From positions 7,675,315-7,739,314 of the forward strand of contig CM035357.1 of assembly GCA_020137815.1 (NCBI GenBank): a stretch of 64,000 nt of DNA, given 5' to 3'. Numbering within the stretch: position 1 is the stretch's first letter; each line of letters opens with the position of its first letter. This DNA is from Hormiphora californensis (taxonomy: Eukaryota; Ctenophora; Tentaculata; Cydippida; Pleurobrachiidae). Both the position numbers and the translations under genes were made by a program. The notes under the pieces were generated by a model. That model had not been told where the DNA came from. It did no database searches and worked only from the letters and a program-made list of their open reading frames with translations. Positions 1 to 15,000 of the stretch are shown here, piece after piece.

Positions 1-185
1 CCTGAAGTACAACAGCAGTTCCTGCACTACCAGTAAACCGGAGATGAAAGCCCGTCGAGAGAAGTTGCTGCTGACGTACTCGCTCATGTGAGGGTGGCCC
101 GAGGGGACAATGTACGATGTTAACCGCCATTCTGCGTCATCAGACCACGCAGTTTTAGAAGGAGTTCTTCAGTCTTCTTTGCCAT
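1..185 (-). pseudogene. Xaa-Pro aminopeptidase 1-like, 5' end, frameshifted, cut by window edge
   Basis: Read on the minus strand from the ATG at 185, the first ~21 residues (start MAKKTEELLLKLRGLM) fit the N-terminus of cytosolic Xaa-Pro aminopeptidase (XPNPEP1 family, M24B, removes an N-terminal residue before proline). The reading frame then closes at 120, but a second frame continues with LTSYIVPSG, HMSEYVSS and RRAFISG, which match the family's conserved YI(I/V)PSG..H.SEY...RRAF(V/I)SG block. Near base 35 a third frame resumes with GSAGTAVVLQ, the conserved GSAGTA stretch. So two frame changes occur within 185 bases. They could be assembly indels or real decay. The catalytic pita-bread domain lies outside the window. 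Family identity is fairly secure; functional status is unknown. Confidence 0.65.
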
Positions 186-317
186 GGTGTGAGCGGCACG
201 TGAATGGTCTACAGAGGTCAGAGGGGGAAGATGTAAGGAAGGATGTTTTGTTGTTGGCATACGCTGGATGAGGGGGTATACACGCATAAGGGGGATGCAG
301 CGCATTCCAAGATGTTT

Positions 318-905
318 TGTGAAAGGAAAAAACTGACTGAGCTGGATTTGCATCCGAAATTTCGGGCGCCGTTACGATCTGGGTGTTTCGTGGCCTGCAG
401 GTGCGCCCTGCCAAAAAAGTTGATTCACTAGAATGGCTCTAACCGCCAAACCACTCAACCGTTTTGGGTAATTCAAAGTTTATCTGGTAGGGAATGTCAA
501 GGCCTAAAGTCCGTTTCAAGCGACTTGACCCGTAATTCTTGGAATTCGGCGCATTGCGTGTGTATTTACAAAGGGGAAATCCTGAATTTCCAGGAAACTC
601 AGGTCAAGTCGTTTGAAACGCACTTTAACCCCAACCCTAACCCTAACGGTTAGGGATAAAGTAGGGCAGCGCTTTTCAAGGCACTCACGAAACACCCAAA
701 TTTTAACGCTGGTCCGAAATTTCGGGCGCCGTTACGATCTGGGTGTTTGGAGGCCTGTTTACAGGTGCGCGCTGCCAAAAAAGTTGATTCACTAAAATGG
801 CTCTAACCGCCAAACCACTCAACCGTTTTGGCTGATTCAAAGTTTATCTGGTAGGGAATGTCAAGGCCTAACCCCAACCCAAAACCCAACCCTAACCCTA
901 CTTTA
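318..905. repeat. Tandem ~360-bp repeat with TTAGGG-like tracts
   Basis: A segment starting near 350 (CCGAAATTTCGGGCGCCGTT) recurs near 715, followed in both copies by the same AAAAAAGTTGATTCACTA and CCAAACCACTCAACCGTTTTGG blocks. Between and after the copies are CCCTAA-type runs at about 630-655 and 870-905, interrupted by degenerate units. These look like short interstitial telomere-type repeats. No coding sequence is supported here. Confidence 0.7.
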
Positions 906-1446
906 GCCCTAACCCTAAAAAACCGTTTGTCAGCACTCCCAAAACACCCAGATTTTATTGGCCTATGCTACAGGCCGTGGAAAACGCGCGCACTTGGGGT
1001 CTGCAGCGCATGCCAACAGATTTTAACGCTGGCCCGAAATTTCTCCGAAAAATATCTTTACTTCAGCTTTTTAGAATTTGAGCGCGCGCGTGCGGATTTA
1101 GTGTAACGCGCAATGTGCGCGTCAATTGATAACAACGCGCGGCGCGATCTTTTAATTCTAGAATTTTTAGAAATTTTGAAGTTTTGAATTTCGTTTTTAC
1201 CCAAAATTTTAAAAAAATCTTTTAAAGTCCGCAAAGAAAGCTAAAATCAGGGAGCAAAGAGGCGAATAATCCCTGAGATGCAAGTAAAACCTCCAATTTG
1301 AAATGTTTTATATAATAAGAATACCTATTACTTTTAAATAAAGCCAACTATGAGCTAAAGTTTCAAACTTTCATCAACTACAACGTAAAACTATTTATTG
1401 AGTTTCAGCAAATGTCTATGTAAGAGCCCAAGAGGGCAGCAAGAAA
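906..1446. other. Non-coding stretch, nothing recognised
   Basis: AT-rich DNA with CpG-containing alternating runs such as GCGCGCGTGCG near 1082. I see no exon, RNA gene or clear element. It may be the 5' part of the ORF1-type element that follows. Confidence 0.5.
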
Positions 1447-2436
1447 ATGGGAAGCTCCGATAATGAAGAAGAAACGCGGATCTACCTGCAAGGAACAGAC
1501 GTAGAAGAGGAAAACATCCGATACTGTCAAGAACGAACCGTGGAGTGGGTAAGCGAGATACTAACGCTGACCGGTGGGTTCGGTGAAATTGACCCGAGCC
1601 GAGTGAAGTATGGACAGCAGACAGAGGACGTATGGGATGATCTGAAAGTTCCCTCCAGGAACAAACTGAATGCATTGAACAAGCCAGTGCTTCTAGACCT
1701 GGTGGAGGGTGCATGCCGTATTCTGATAGAACAGAGCTTCCCAGTTACTGAACAGTTGTCTACGGTGGGTTACGAAACCCTGAAGATTGAACAGTTAGAG
1801 AAAGAGCTCAAATTGCAGAGTAAAGAGCTAATCAAAACCCAAAGAGACCTTGTAGCGGCACAAGAGGAACTACTGAAGATCCAGAGGCAGTTACTTGAGA
1901 AGAGGGAGGTTGAGATAACAGCTGTGCAGTTAACGGCACAGGACGAAATGAAGAGCTTCGCATCCATTTTGGAGAAGGAGTGTGCTTCGGCCCTGGCTCC
2001 AAAGAAGATTCAATCGGCTATCGTGGCAGCCTCGGAGGACCGTGGGTGTAACATCATAATTCATGGATTGGAAGAGTTGAAAGACAATGTAAATGGTGTT
2101 GAGCTTGAAACTCAGATTAAGTCTCTTTTCAGTGAGCTTGAAGAGGCTCCGAAAGTGAAATCCGCCGAGCGCTTAGGAAAGCAGTCTTCATCTGCAAGAC
2201 CTGTAAAAGTCGTACTGAGGAGTAGAGACGCTCAAATGTCAATAATGTCGAAGAAATCCCTGCTGAAAGGGAACGACAAGTTTGGAAAAGTATTTCTTTC
2301 TCCTGATCGAACTGTTGAAGAACGGAGAGAACGGAAACAGCTAGTAAGTGAACTGAAGGAGAAGGTGAAACAGTCCCCTGGAACCCACTATATAATCCGT
2401 GGAAAGAGGGTTTTAGTAGCACCAAGGGACAACTAA
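1447..2436 (+). CDS. LINE ORF1-like protein (coiled coil plus RNA-binding-type C-terminus)
   Basis: A 329-residue uninterrupted ORF. Residues ~115-175 are a Glu/Lys/Gln/Leu-rich coiled coil (EKELKLQSKELIKTQRDL and following). Residues ~200-325 start with NIIIHGLEE and contain a basic region ending in IIRGKRVLV. This resembles the 'NI(I/V)(I/V)(H/Y)G(I/L)(P/E)E' motif of ORF1 proteins of animal non-LTR retrotransposons, which coat the element's RNA. No zinc knuckle is seen. No endonuclease or reverse transcriptase ORF follows; instead a (GATGAT)n run lies at 2581-2600, a typical 3' tail of CR1/RTE-like elements. It could be a non-autonomous half-LINE or a domesticated ORF1. The ATG follows an in-frame non-coding leader. 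Confidence 0.6.
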   Translation: MGSSDNEEETRIYLQGTDVEEENIRYCQERTVEWVSEILTLTGGFGEIDPSRVKYGQQTEDVWDDLKVPSRNKLNALNKPVLLDLVEGACRILIEQSFPVTEQLSTVGYETLKIEQLEKELKLQSKELIKTQRDLVAAQEELLKIQRQLLEKREVEITAVQLTAQDEMKSFASILEKECASALAPKKIQSAIVAASEDRGCNIIIHGLEELKDNVNGVELETQIKSLFSELEEAPKVKSAERLGKQSSSARPVKVVLRSRDAQMSIMSKKSLLKGNDKFGKVFLSPDRTVEERRERKQLVSELKEKVKQSPGTHYIIRGKRVLVAPRDN

Positions 2437-2601
2437 TCATATAAACACTTGATCTAGCAATATATACAGCTCATGTATACTGATAAACCGCTTTTGAAAG
2501 CAGTGAGGTAGCCATAAAGTTTTTCTTTTTTAAGTGTTATCTTACAAATATATGCTATAAAGCGGGATAATAAATATTGTTGATGATGATGATGATGATG
2601 A
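1447..2601 (+). mobile_element. Half-LINE-like element: ORF1 plus microsatellite tail, no ORF2
   Basis: ORF1 is intact, and about 145 bases after its stop a GAT-repeat tail begins at 2581. No reverse transcriptase reading frame lies between. The 5' boundary is not resolved and no target-site duplication was identified by eye. Confidence 0.45.
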
Positions 2602-2845
2602 CAAAAATTCGTCAATAAAATGAGCATAATGGACAGAAATCGTGCAAAATTGGGCGTGGACAAGTATTTTAAATTGTTATATAGTACCTCAGTCACTTGA
2701 AATGTCCCTTATGTGCGTTGATAACTTCTGTCCTGTGGACTGTGCTTTGCTTTGTCACTATTCCCGGTCTAAAATATAGTGGCTCATGGCTGTTTGGATT
2801 GAAGTGTTTACTTTAATCCAGGCCGTATCCAAATCATTTAGCAGA

Positions 2846-3759
2846 ATGGCAGATTTAAACGACTTGATCGAGGATTTGGATACCCCCTGCGATGACAAAG
2901 ACATAGCAGAACATGAAACGTTAGTGACCTGTGTTATTGAAACAATCTTCACAGGTCAAACAAATACCAATCGCACCTTCTAAAACATGCGTTTTATCAG
3001 GCGCTACAACGAGGAACTATCTTCAAAACCAGTGGTTTCAACCCAGACACAATTCGGGTACGCCTACGTTTTGGTGAAGTCTCGGTACGATAACGACATC
3101 AGAAAGGGAATACGACTTTTGGAGGAGCTGTGCCAAAGTGGAGTTGATCAGAGGGATTTCGTATATTTTCTGGCTGTCGGTTATTACAGGTAATTTCCTT
3201 TTCAAACTTTTCCAGCCCCTCGCCTGACGCCAAATATTGATGTTAAATCCTGTTATCGTAGGCTGGGGGACTCGAGGGTGGCTATAAAGTACTGTGAGAG
3301 GATTCTAGAGATGGAGCCAGGCAACTCGCAAGCAAGACAGCTGATAGAGGTCATCAAGAAGAAGAGGAAGAAAGACGCTATGATTGGAGCAGCTGTACTG
3401 GGTGAGTAGAAATGTGAGATAACAGTTGTTATTTCTCTGATAGTACTTGGCAGGATTAGAAACTAAACGTTGACTATATAATGACAGGCGTTTGTTAGAC
3501 AATAGTAATTTAATCCATTGCACATACCGGTATTAGGAAACATTGATGACTTCATTTCTTCGTTACTATGCACTTACAGATAATTTGATAATCGCCCTGT
3601 TCACTAGGTATAACAATTGTTAAGACAATGTTGGTCCTAAATGCAGTCCTACATCCCCCTAATATTTACTCAGGTGGTGGAGCGGTGGCGGTTACAGGAG
3701 GGCTCCTTGTTGCTGGTGCTGTTATTGGGGCAGGTATTGCAGCTCTCAGAAGACGATAG
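2846..3759 (+). CDS. FIS1: Mitochondrial fission 1 protein (FIS1)
   Basis: FIS1 is a tail-anchored outer-membrane protein of mitochondria and peroxisomes with a TPR-like helical bundle; it recruits fission factors. Exons seen: about 2988/3000-3189 (RRYNEELSS...TQTQFGYAYVLVKSRY, then DNDIRKGI, the family's hallmark), 3262-3401 (LGDSRVAIKYCERILEMEPG and KKKRKKDAM) and 3674-3759 (a Gly/Ala/Val membrane anchor ending in the short basic tail RRR). The donors at 3190 and 3402 and the acceptors at 3261 and 3673 are consensus and in phase. A plausible first exon begins with MADLNDLIEDL at 2846, matching the usual 'M..ILDEL.D' start, but no GT-AG junction joins it in frame to exon 2. The 5' structure is therefore uncertain, perhaps because of a base error. 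Total size (~150 aa) is normal. Confidence 0.85.
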
Positions 3760-3904
3760 AACTCTCTCTTTTTGTGTTTTAAAACTTTTTGTAATGCTAA
3801 TTTGAAATTATTTCCCCTTTCTCTATCAAAATAGCTCATGAGAAACATATCACAGTTTTCTTTTTTTGACTGCAATAATAGTCTCTTTATTTGATACAAA
3901 CTAA

Positions 3905-4140
3905 ACCCCCCCCCTCTCTAACGACCCTCCCCTCCAAACAAGTTACCCTCCCCCTCTAAACAAGTCACTGTCAGTCCCCAAACAAGTCACCCTCCCCCTC
4001 TAAACAAGTCACTGTCAGTCCCCAAACAAGTCACCCTCCCCCTCTAAACAAGTCACTGTCAGTCCCCAAACAAGTCACCCTCAGCCCCCTAACAAGCACC
4101 CCTCAGCCCCCTCTAAACAACCCCGTTCTAAATACCTCCC
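3905..4140. repeat. C-rich minisatellite
   Basis: About 3.5 tandem units of ~44 bases (AACAAGTCACTGTCAGTCCC then CAAACAAGTCACCCTCCCCC), decaying towards 4140. It lies between the end of FIS1 and the first SAP30 exon. Confidence 0.85.
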
Positions 4141-4185
4141 TCCTCTCTGTAGCAATGTCACATCAGTAGAAGGGATCCCACCACT

Positions 4186-8525
<4,340 letters not shown>

Positions 8526-9205
8526 CTCAGAGACACTTGGCAGAAAAAACATAATGTGGGAGTGTGAACTGTGAGAACCGTATCTATTGCTGTAACACTG
8601 CTTACAACAACTAGACTAGAGCAACTGTATTAAACTTTTATTTCCCCTATTATTTACCACTAAAAAAGGTTTTGTTCATTTCTCATGTTGCCCCACTCGT
8701 GGAATTGTGTCACATCATGGACTGAAGAGGGTCTACCAAGGAGTTGAAAATAGGGTCCTTCGCGCGCACGTACTGCCGCGCGCCGAAACAGTTGAGCGTG
8801 GGAAAATAACAACACACAAGGGAGGTCACGAGGGGAACAACACAGCCTGTGTGACCTGTGTGACCAATACATTGCCTCAGGGGCGTGTGTCTCCCCACAT
8901 GACTGGCTGTTCTGTGTTGGGTTCAAACTGGTTTGAACCATTAGAACATCATATCATTTCCCTTCCTATCACTCTCTTTCTCTTGAACACTGGCAAAAAC
9001 ATGGTTAAATGAAAATGAATATAAAATTAGCGGATTAGAAAATATAAAATCAATGCTGGTAATGAGCTGCCGAATCATAAAAGAATATATAGTCGTCAAG
9101 CCAACACCTAACAAATATCTGATCACATCATTCTACTTCCTCATCATAATCACTCTGTCTCAAGTCCAGTTCAAATCCAGTCTCCCTCCTCTGATGGACA
9201 GTTCC
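8526..9205. other. Intergenic region between convergent SAP30 and ELAPOR
   Basis: Contains the 3' untranslated regions of both convergent genes. I see no additional exon. A short CpG-rich stretch (CGCGCGCACGTACTGCCGCG) lies near 8761. Confidence 0.5.
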
Positions 9206-11723
9206 CTAAATTCCAATATTGGTGGGGTCCATGATATCCTTCCTCACTCTGGATAGCCCAAACTTGCTATTTAACCGTGACAGTTTCCCGGCCAGTAGTT
9301 TCCCAGGGGTGTCGTATCTGGTGTACAGTTCCTGCTGGTCATCGTCATCACTATCTTCATCCTGCCAGGCAAACCCCTTCTGTGAGGGGTGGAGAGAAGG
9401 GGTTACATAGAGAATGTGAGGGGTGGAGAGAAGGGGTTACATAGAGAATGTGAGGGGTGGAGAGAAGGGGTTACAATAGGGGACATAGTGGGAGGGAGGG
9501 GTGGAGAGAAGGGGTTACAAGAGGGGACATAGTGGGAGGGAGGGGTGGAGAGAAGGGGTTACAAGAGGGGACATAGTGGGAGGGAGGGGTGGAGAGAAGG
9601 GGTTACAGGGGGAACATAGTGGGAGGGAGGGGTGGAGAGAAGGGGTAACAGGGGGAACAGAGAGCTAACGAGGGGTGGAGAGAAGGGGTTACAAGAGGGA
9701 ACATAGTGGGAGGGAGGGGTGGAGAGAAGGGGTTACAAGAGGGGACATAGTGGGAGGGAGGGGTGGAGAGAAGGGGTAACAGGGGGAACAGAGAGCTAAC
9801 GAGGGGTGGAGAGAAGGGGTTACAATAGGGGACATAGTGGGAGGGAGGGGTGGAGAGAAGGGGTTACAAGAGGGGACATAGTGGGAGGGAGGGGTGGAGA
9901 GAAGGGGTTACAAGAGGGAACATAGTGGGAGGGAGGGGTGGAGAGAAGGGGTTACAAGAGGGGACATAGTGGGAGGGAGGGGTGGAGAGAAGGGGTTACA
10001 AGAGGGAACATAGTGGGAGGGAGGGGTGGAGAGAAGGGGTAACAGGGGGAACAGAGAGCTAACGAGGGGTGGAGAGAAGGGGTTACAAGAGGGGACATAG
10101 TGGGAGGGAGGGGTGGAGAGAAGGGGTTACAGGGGGGAACAGAGAGATAGAGTGAATTAGTGAAACGGGAGTGAAACTCAGGACATATGGGCTTGTCTGA
10201 ATTTGTTCCAGACAAACCTTGACAACCAAGAGATGAGACACTACGTACCATATTAAATGTATTATCACTGCCACATCCAGGGGGAGCTAGTCGGCTGTAT
10301 CCGTCGAGTTGATGTTTTAGAGTGCTGCTATACCAGCACAACACACACATACTCAGTAGCAGTAGGACCACAGTTACCCCGCCAGATATCACATACACCT
10401 AGTGGGGAGTGTCGGGTGGAATGAATAGTGGGGAGATGTGTGAGGGGGGGGGGGGCACTGGGCAGTGGCCAGTAGTGAGGGACTGAGTGTAACGAGTAAC
10501 ATTGGGGAGGAACGGTGTTAAGACGAGGACTAATGCTGCAGATCAAATGCTATAACCTACTCATGTGTATGGGCTGTATGGACCCATTTGGTGTACCTTA
10601 AATTTGCGGATAGAGTCGGCCAGTGTTGCCTGGTATGGTTCACATTGCTCTGTTCCTTGTGTCTGGTACCCCTCCTACACACTTGTCACCCTGATCCTCT
10701 TTAGCCACAAACCTGTGGGAGTCGTTAGATTTCATGAAGTATGTTTATCGGGTACTCAAGTCTTATCCGGTCTTATCCTTCAATTGCTCACTGTTACCCT
10801 GGCCCCTCCCCCATATATTTAGGTGATACTACTACAGTCCAGCCTGTATCGGGGTACTATACTCACGTTATGTTCCTGGTGGAAGTGGCAGGATCACATT
10901 CAGATATTACTGGTTTGAAGTCAGATCCCTGACACTGTCCTGCAACCAGCACGGCCTGTATATGTGAAACTGTGCCTGCATAGTTAGACTGGTGATATCA
11001 AAAGGGTATCAAAACACAATGGGGAAAGTTATGTGAAGCGTGGGGTGGGCCCCGTGGGTTTTCTTTATCGGTTTGCAAGGGTAGTGATGTTGTAGGGTCT
11101 GACGGTCATCAACGCCGAAATAGGGAACAACGTGTTTCTGAATGTGCTTTACAATACAAATCCAACGCAACCAGAATTAGCTTTCTATCTTGTCGGGAAG
11201 CATCGCCCCCTGATACCCCCAAAAACCTCAATTTCATGCGTGCGAGCCTATCCTTACCTGTAATTATAGGCAAATTGGCTCGTGCGCAGCCCTTTTACCT
11301 ACCGGTTTTTGGGGGCGATACTTCCCGACAAGATAGAAACATCACTGATGTTGCCATGCTAACTATTATATGATTAGATGACTGGTTAAAATGGTCTATT
11401 ACTTTTTAGTGCACGAGGCCGAAGGCCGAGTGTTCTAAATACAACAATAATGAACCGAGACCGACAGGTCGAGGTAGATCCTTTTACTTAGCTGCCGAGC
11501 CTGCGAGGCACGCTAAGTGTAACTACCGAGCGAGCCTGCGAGCTCTGTAGTTGTACTTTTGGGCCGAGCCTGCGAGGCCTAAAAGTGAAAGAATCTTTAA
11601 CATTATTGTTGTGTAATAGAGCATGTAAAAGCAGTCATCTAATTTTATTAGATGATTTTGGAAACAAACTGAGTGAAAGAGATAAAGATTGAGTGAGAGA
11701 GAGAGAGAGAAAGAGAAAGAGAA

Positions 11724-11774
<51 letters not shown>

Positions 11775-11950
11775 TGTGCAGTAGTCACTACTGCATAGTG
11801 CACACGCCCTAACCCTTATCTTTTCTCCCCCTCTGCAACTATAGGTCACGTGATCGTCACGTGATGGCACCACGCCAATGAGCGTCCTGCATCTGCTTTC
11901 CCTCTCTGCCTTCGATTCTCTCTTTTCCTATCTCTCTCTCTCACACACAC

Positions 11951-12028
<78 letters not shown>

Positions 12029-15000
12029 TCTATCTCTCTCACTTAATCTTTATCTCGTTCACTCAGTTTGTAATGTTTGTAATGCTCACACTGTGTGCGT
12101 GTGACTAGAAAGTGTCTAATTTTTCACATACCACTGCAACGGTATTTTACTTTATAATTACTAGTGTTTTTGCAGTGGTCTAAGTTTTCACAGTACACTG
12201 TAACCGGTGGTCACGGTGTACTGTGAAAACTTAGATAACCGGTTAAAATTGTCTAATCTTGCATAATAACAAGAATAAGAGGCATAACAGGAGGAGCAGC
12301 AGTTACAATAAAATTCTTACCTGCACTCTGACTCTCCCTCCATCTTGACCACTCCCTCCCCGTCCCGGTTACAGACAAATGTAACGACAGTTGTGACATT
12401 AGTACAATCTACAGTTCCTCCCAGTGTAGTATAGGTCACCTCCAGCTGCCCTTTTATATTCTCTGATACTACTGATACTGTCTCCCCAACGCTATAACAA
12501 GTAACAAGGGGTCAACACTGTGACAAGGGGGGTGGATGAATTGATTGGTTGTCAGGCATTGTCCGACAAGTGACAAGGATGAAATGAGATAAATCATAAA
12601 ACATAATTTATCACAATATGATATAATTTTATACCTAACTGGGTGTGTTTCATCTGGTTCTGCATCTGTCTCTGCTCGTGTTGCTACACTAACTTGACAC
12701 ACCCTCGTATCCCCGGACTTGTGTTCCTCACACTGCAACACAGGTGTGTTAGAGATTTAATTTTAAGGTGTAGGGTTCATTTCACTATTCCAAAGTACGC
12801 TGTTCTCTCACAAATCTAACACAAAACCCTGTGTGATGATACCTCTCGTTGTTGTACACTGGTCACTAACCTTATCAAGGGGTTCACCACACAACTTCAT
12901 CCTGTATCTAAAGTGGAAACTGTTTCCCTTCTGGTCAGGGCAAGTACTGGTTGAGTCGAATATCAGTTCAGTGTCTAGTGGACTCATATCGTAGGTATGG
13001 TTGGAGATGGAGAGAGTGGAAGCAGGGGATGTGACATGTTGTAGAACCTGGGAAGAGGAAATCAGGATTCAAAGACTCTTCGAAACCCCATAGTTCATCA
13101 TTCAACAACTCCTGGCCAATGGAGATACACCTCACAGAAAGGAGATACCGGCTACCCAAAGGACAAGGCTATTTCCACTTTACTTTAGAGGGCATATCCA
13201 TGGCATCCGCTCTTATCAAATCAAAATGGCAGTCATAATGTTGGTACCTGGAAGGGAGGTTGTGTGGGCAGGGCATGTCTCACATGTGGAATGGAACATG
13301 TCCTCATCTACAGATGTTCCACTAACTACCACATTCTTTGTATCAACTGGACATGCAACACACGTCCCGTTCTCAACCACCATACCTGCACGAGAGGGAG
13401 GGGGTGTTACTGTAGGTGTCACTTGGACACCACTAGCAAGTTGGTTCTTAGAGGGTCTGGCGAGGCTAATAATATAATCTGATCTGGTCGTGACTGAGAA
13501 TCAATATTATTACACCGTCTTACCAGGTGCACAAGCGGTACAATCATCCTCTTTACAGGCCTGACACCAGTAACTCCCTCCCTCCGCCGTGTTAGTATAG
13601 TTAACATTGCTCAGCTGCAGGTAGGTTCCAGGACCCCCCTCTAGGAGGAGAGAGTAGGTTGCCGAGGGTAGGACGTGCTCGTATCTGTAGATGGTGTCAG
13701 TAGAGGACCTGGTGAACTGTTTCACAACCTCACGAAGAGTGGCCCCTGATGACTCTTGTTGGTGCTCCTGGGAGGGAAGAAGATGTCATTATAACTTGTC
13801 ATTACTTGTCATAGTTCGAAGCCCCTGCTGTTCTTTTGGTATCGAAGACACCTCACACTCTGTCGCCGGGCGACCTTCGCGCGCGCTGGCAAGGGGTAAC
13901 TTCGTAACCAAGCTGTTCTTGTGAGTTGTACCTACTATTCAAACTGCTGCGGGTCCGGGGTTTGGAAAAGACAACTTGTGAGAGGGGGTACGTACCAGAA
14001 TGACGAATAGAGAGCAATGTCCAACACAATTCAAATTGAACTTTAGAGTGAAGAACCCGTATACGCTCTGAGTTAACTTCCTCTCAGCGAATGTTACTTC
14101 TAAACAAGAAAAGTGTGATCAGTTCAACGACAATAATTATCGGAGCTAACCTGCAGCTATACCTATTCAAGGATTTCACATTATGTCAAGCATCGTGATG
14201 ACCCTTTCTCCGGCACTTCACTGTGAGCAGAGCGATGAGAGTGGTCGGGCATGGCGGTAACTTTTATATTAATCTGAGCAATTAATACTTACTGCCGAAC
14301 AAGATACTGATTGGCATGCCATTATGGGGTCGTCCCAGAAGGAAGGAACCAGCAGGCTGCCAACAGTGAGGGTCGGATACAGTCCAATCCTTGGGGATGT
14401 TATCCCACCATACCTGGTACAAACCTGTAGGGGGTGGCAGGGGGTGATACCGGGGGTGATACAGGGGGTGGCAGGAGCTGGGGTGATACTGGGAGAAAGT
14501 CGAAGTGGGACCTGTAGTAGTGGGAGGTGGGGGACCTGCAAGGGGTGGCAGGGGGTGATACTGGAAGAAAGGAAGTGGGACCTGTTGTGGGAGGTGGGGG
14601 ACCTGCAAGGGGTGGCAGGGGGTGATACTGGGAGAACGGAAGTGGGACCTGTTGTAGGAGGTGGGGGACCTGCAAGGGGTGGCAGGGGGTGATACTGGAA
14701 GAAAGGAAGTGGGACCTGTAGTAGTGGGAGGTGGGGGACCTGCTGCAAGGGGTAAATCACTGCAGACACTGGTATGAGACAAGTGCATCATGTGAGGACT
14801 GTTCAATAACATGTTACATTAGTTTAAACTAATTAGAAGATGATGCATCATGATGTATAATTACGGTAGTTTAATTAATCACACGTCGGGTTTCATGGTT
14901 TTCGAAATTCATTTGAAAAACACAAAAAACACAACAAAAAACAAACAAAAAACACACACGCGACGTACATATTACAAATCATCATTGACCATGTAAATGT

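Noticed and set aside
3900-4100. Possible CRISPR-like array at the ~44-base C-rich repeats
   Set aside because: Units are contiguous without unique spacers and the context is eukaryotic; it is a minisatellite.
14269-14812. Pro/Thr/His-rich ORFs on both strands
   Set aside because: They come from the ~60-base minisatellite. Only the part next to 14295-14420 is supported as an ELAPOR exon.
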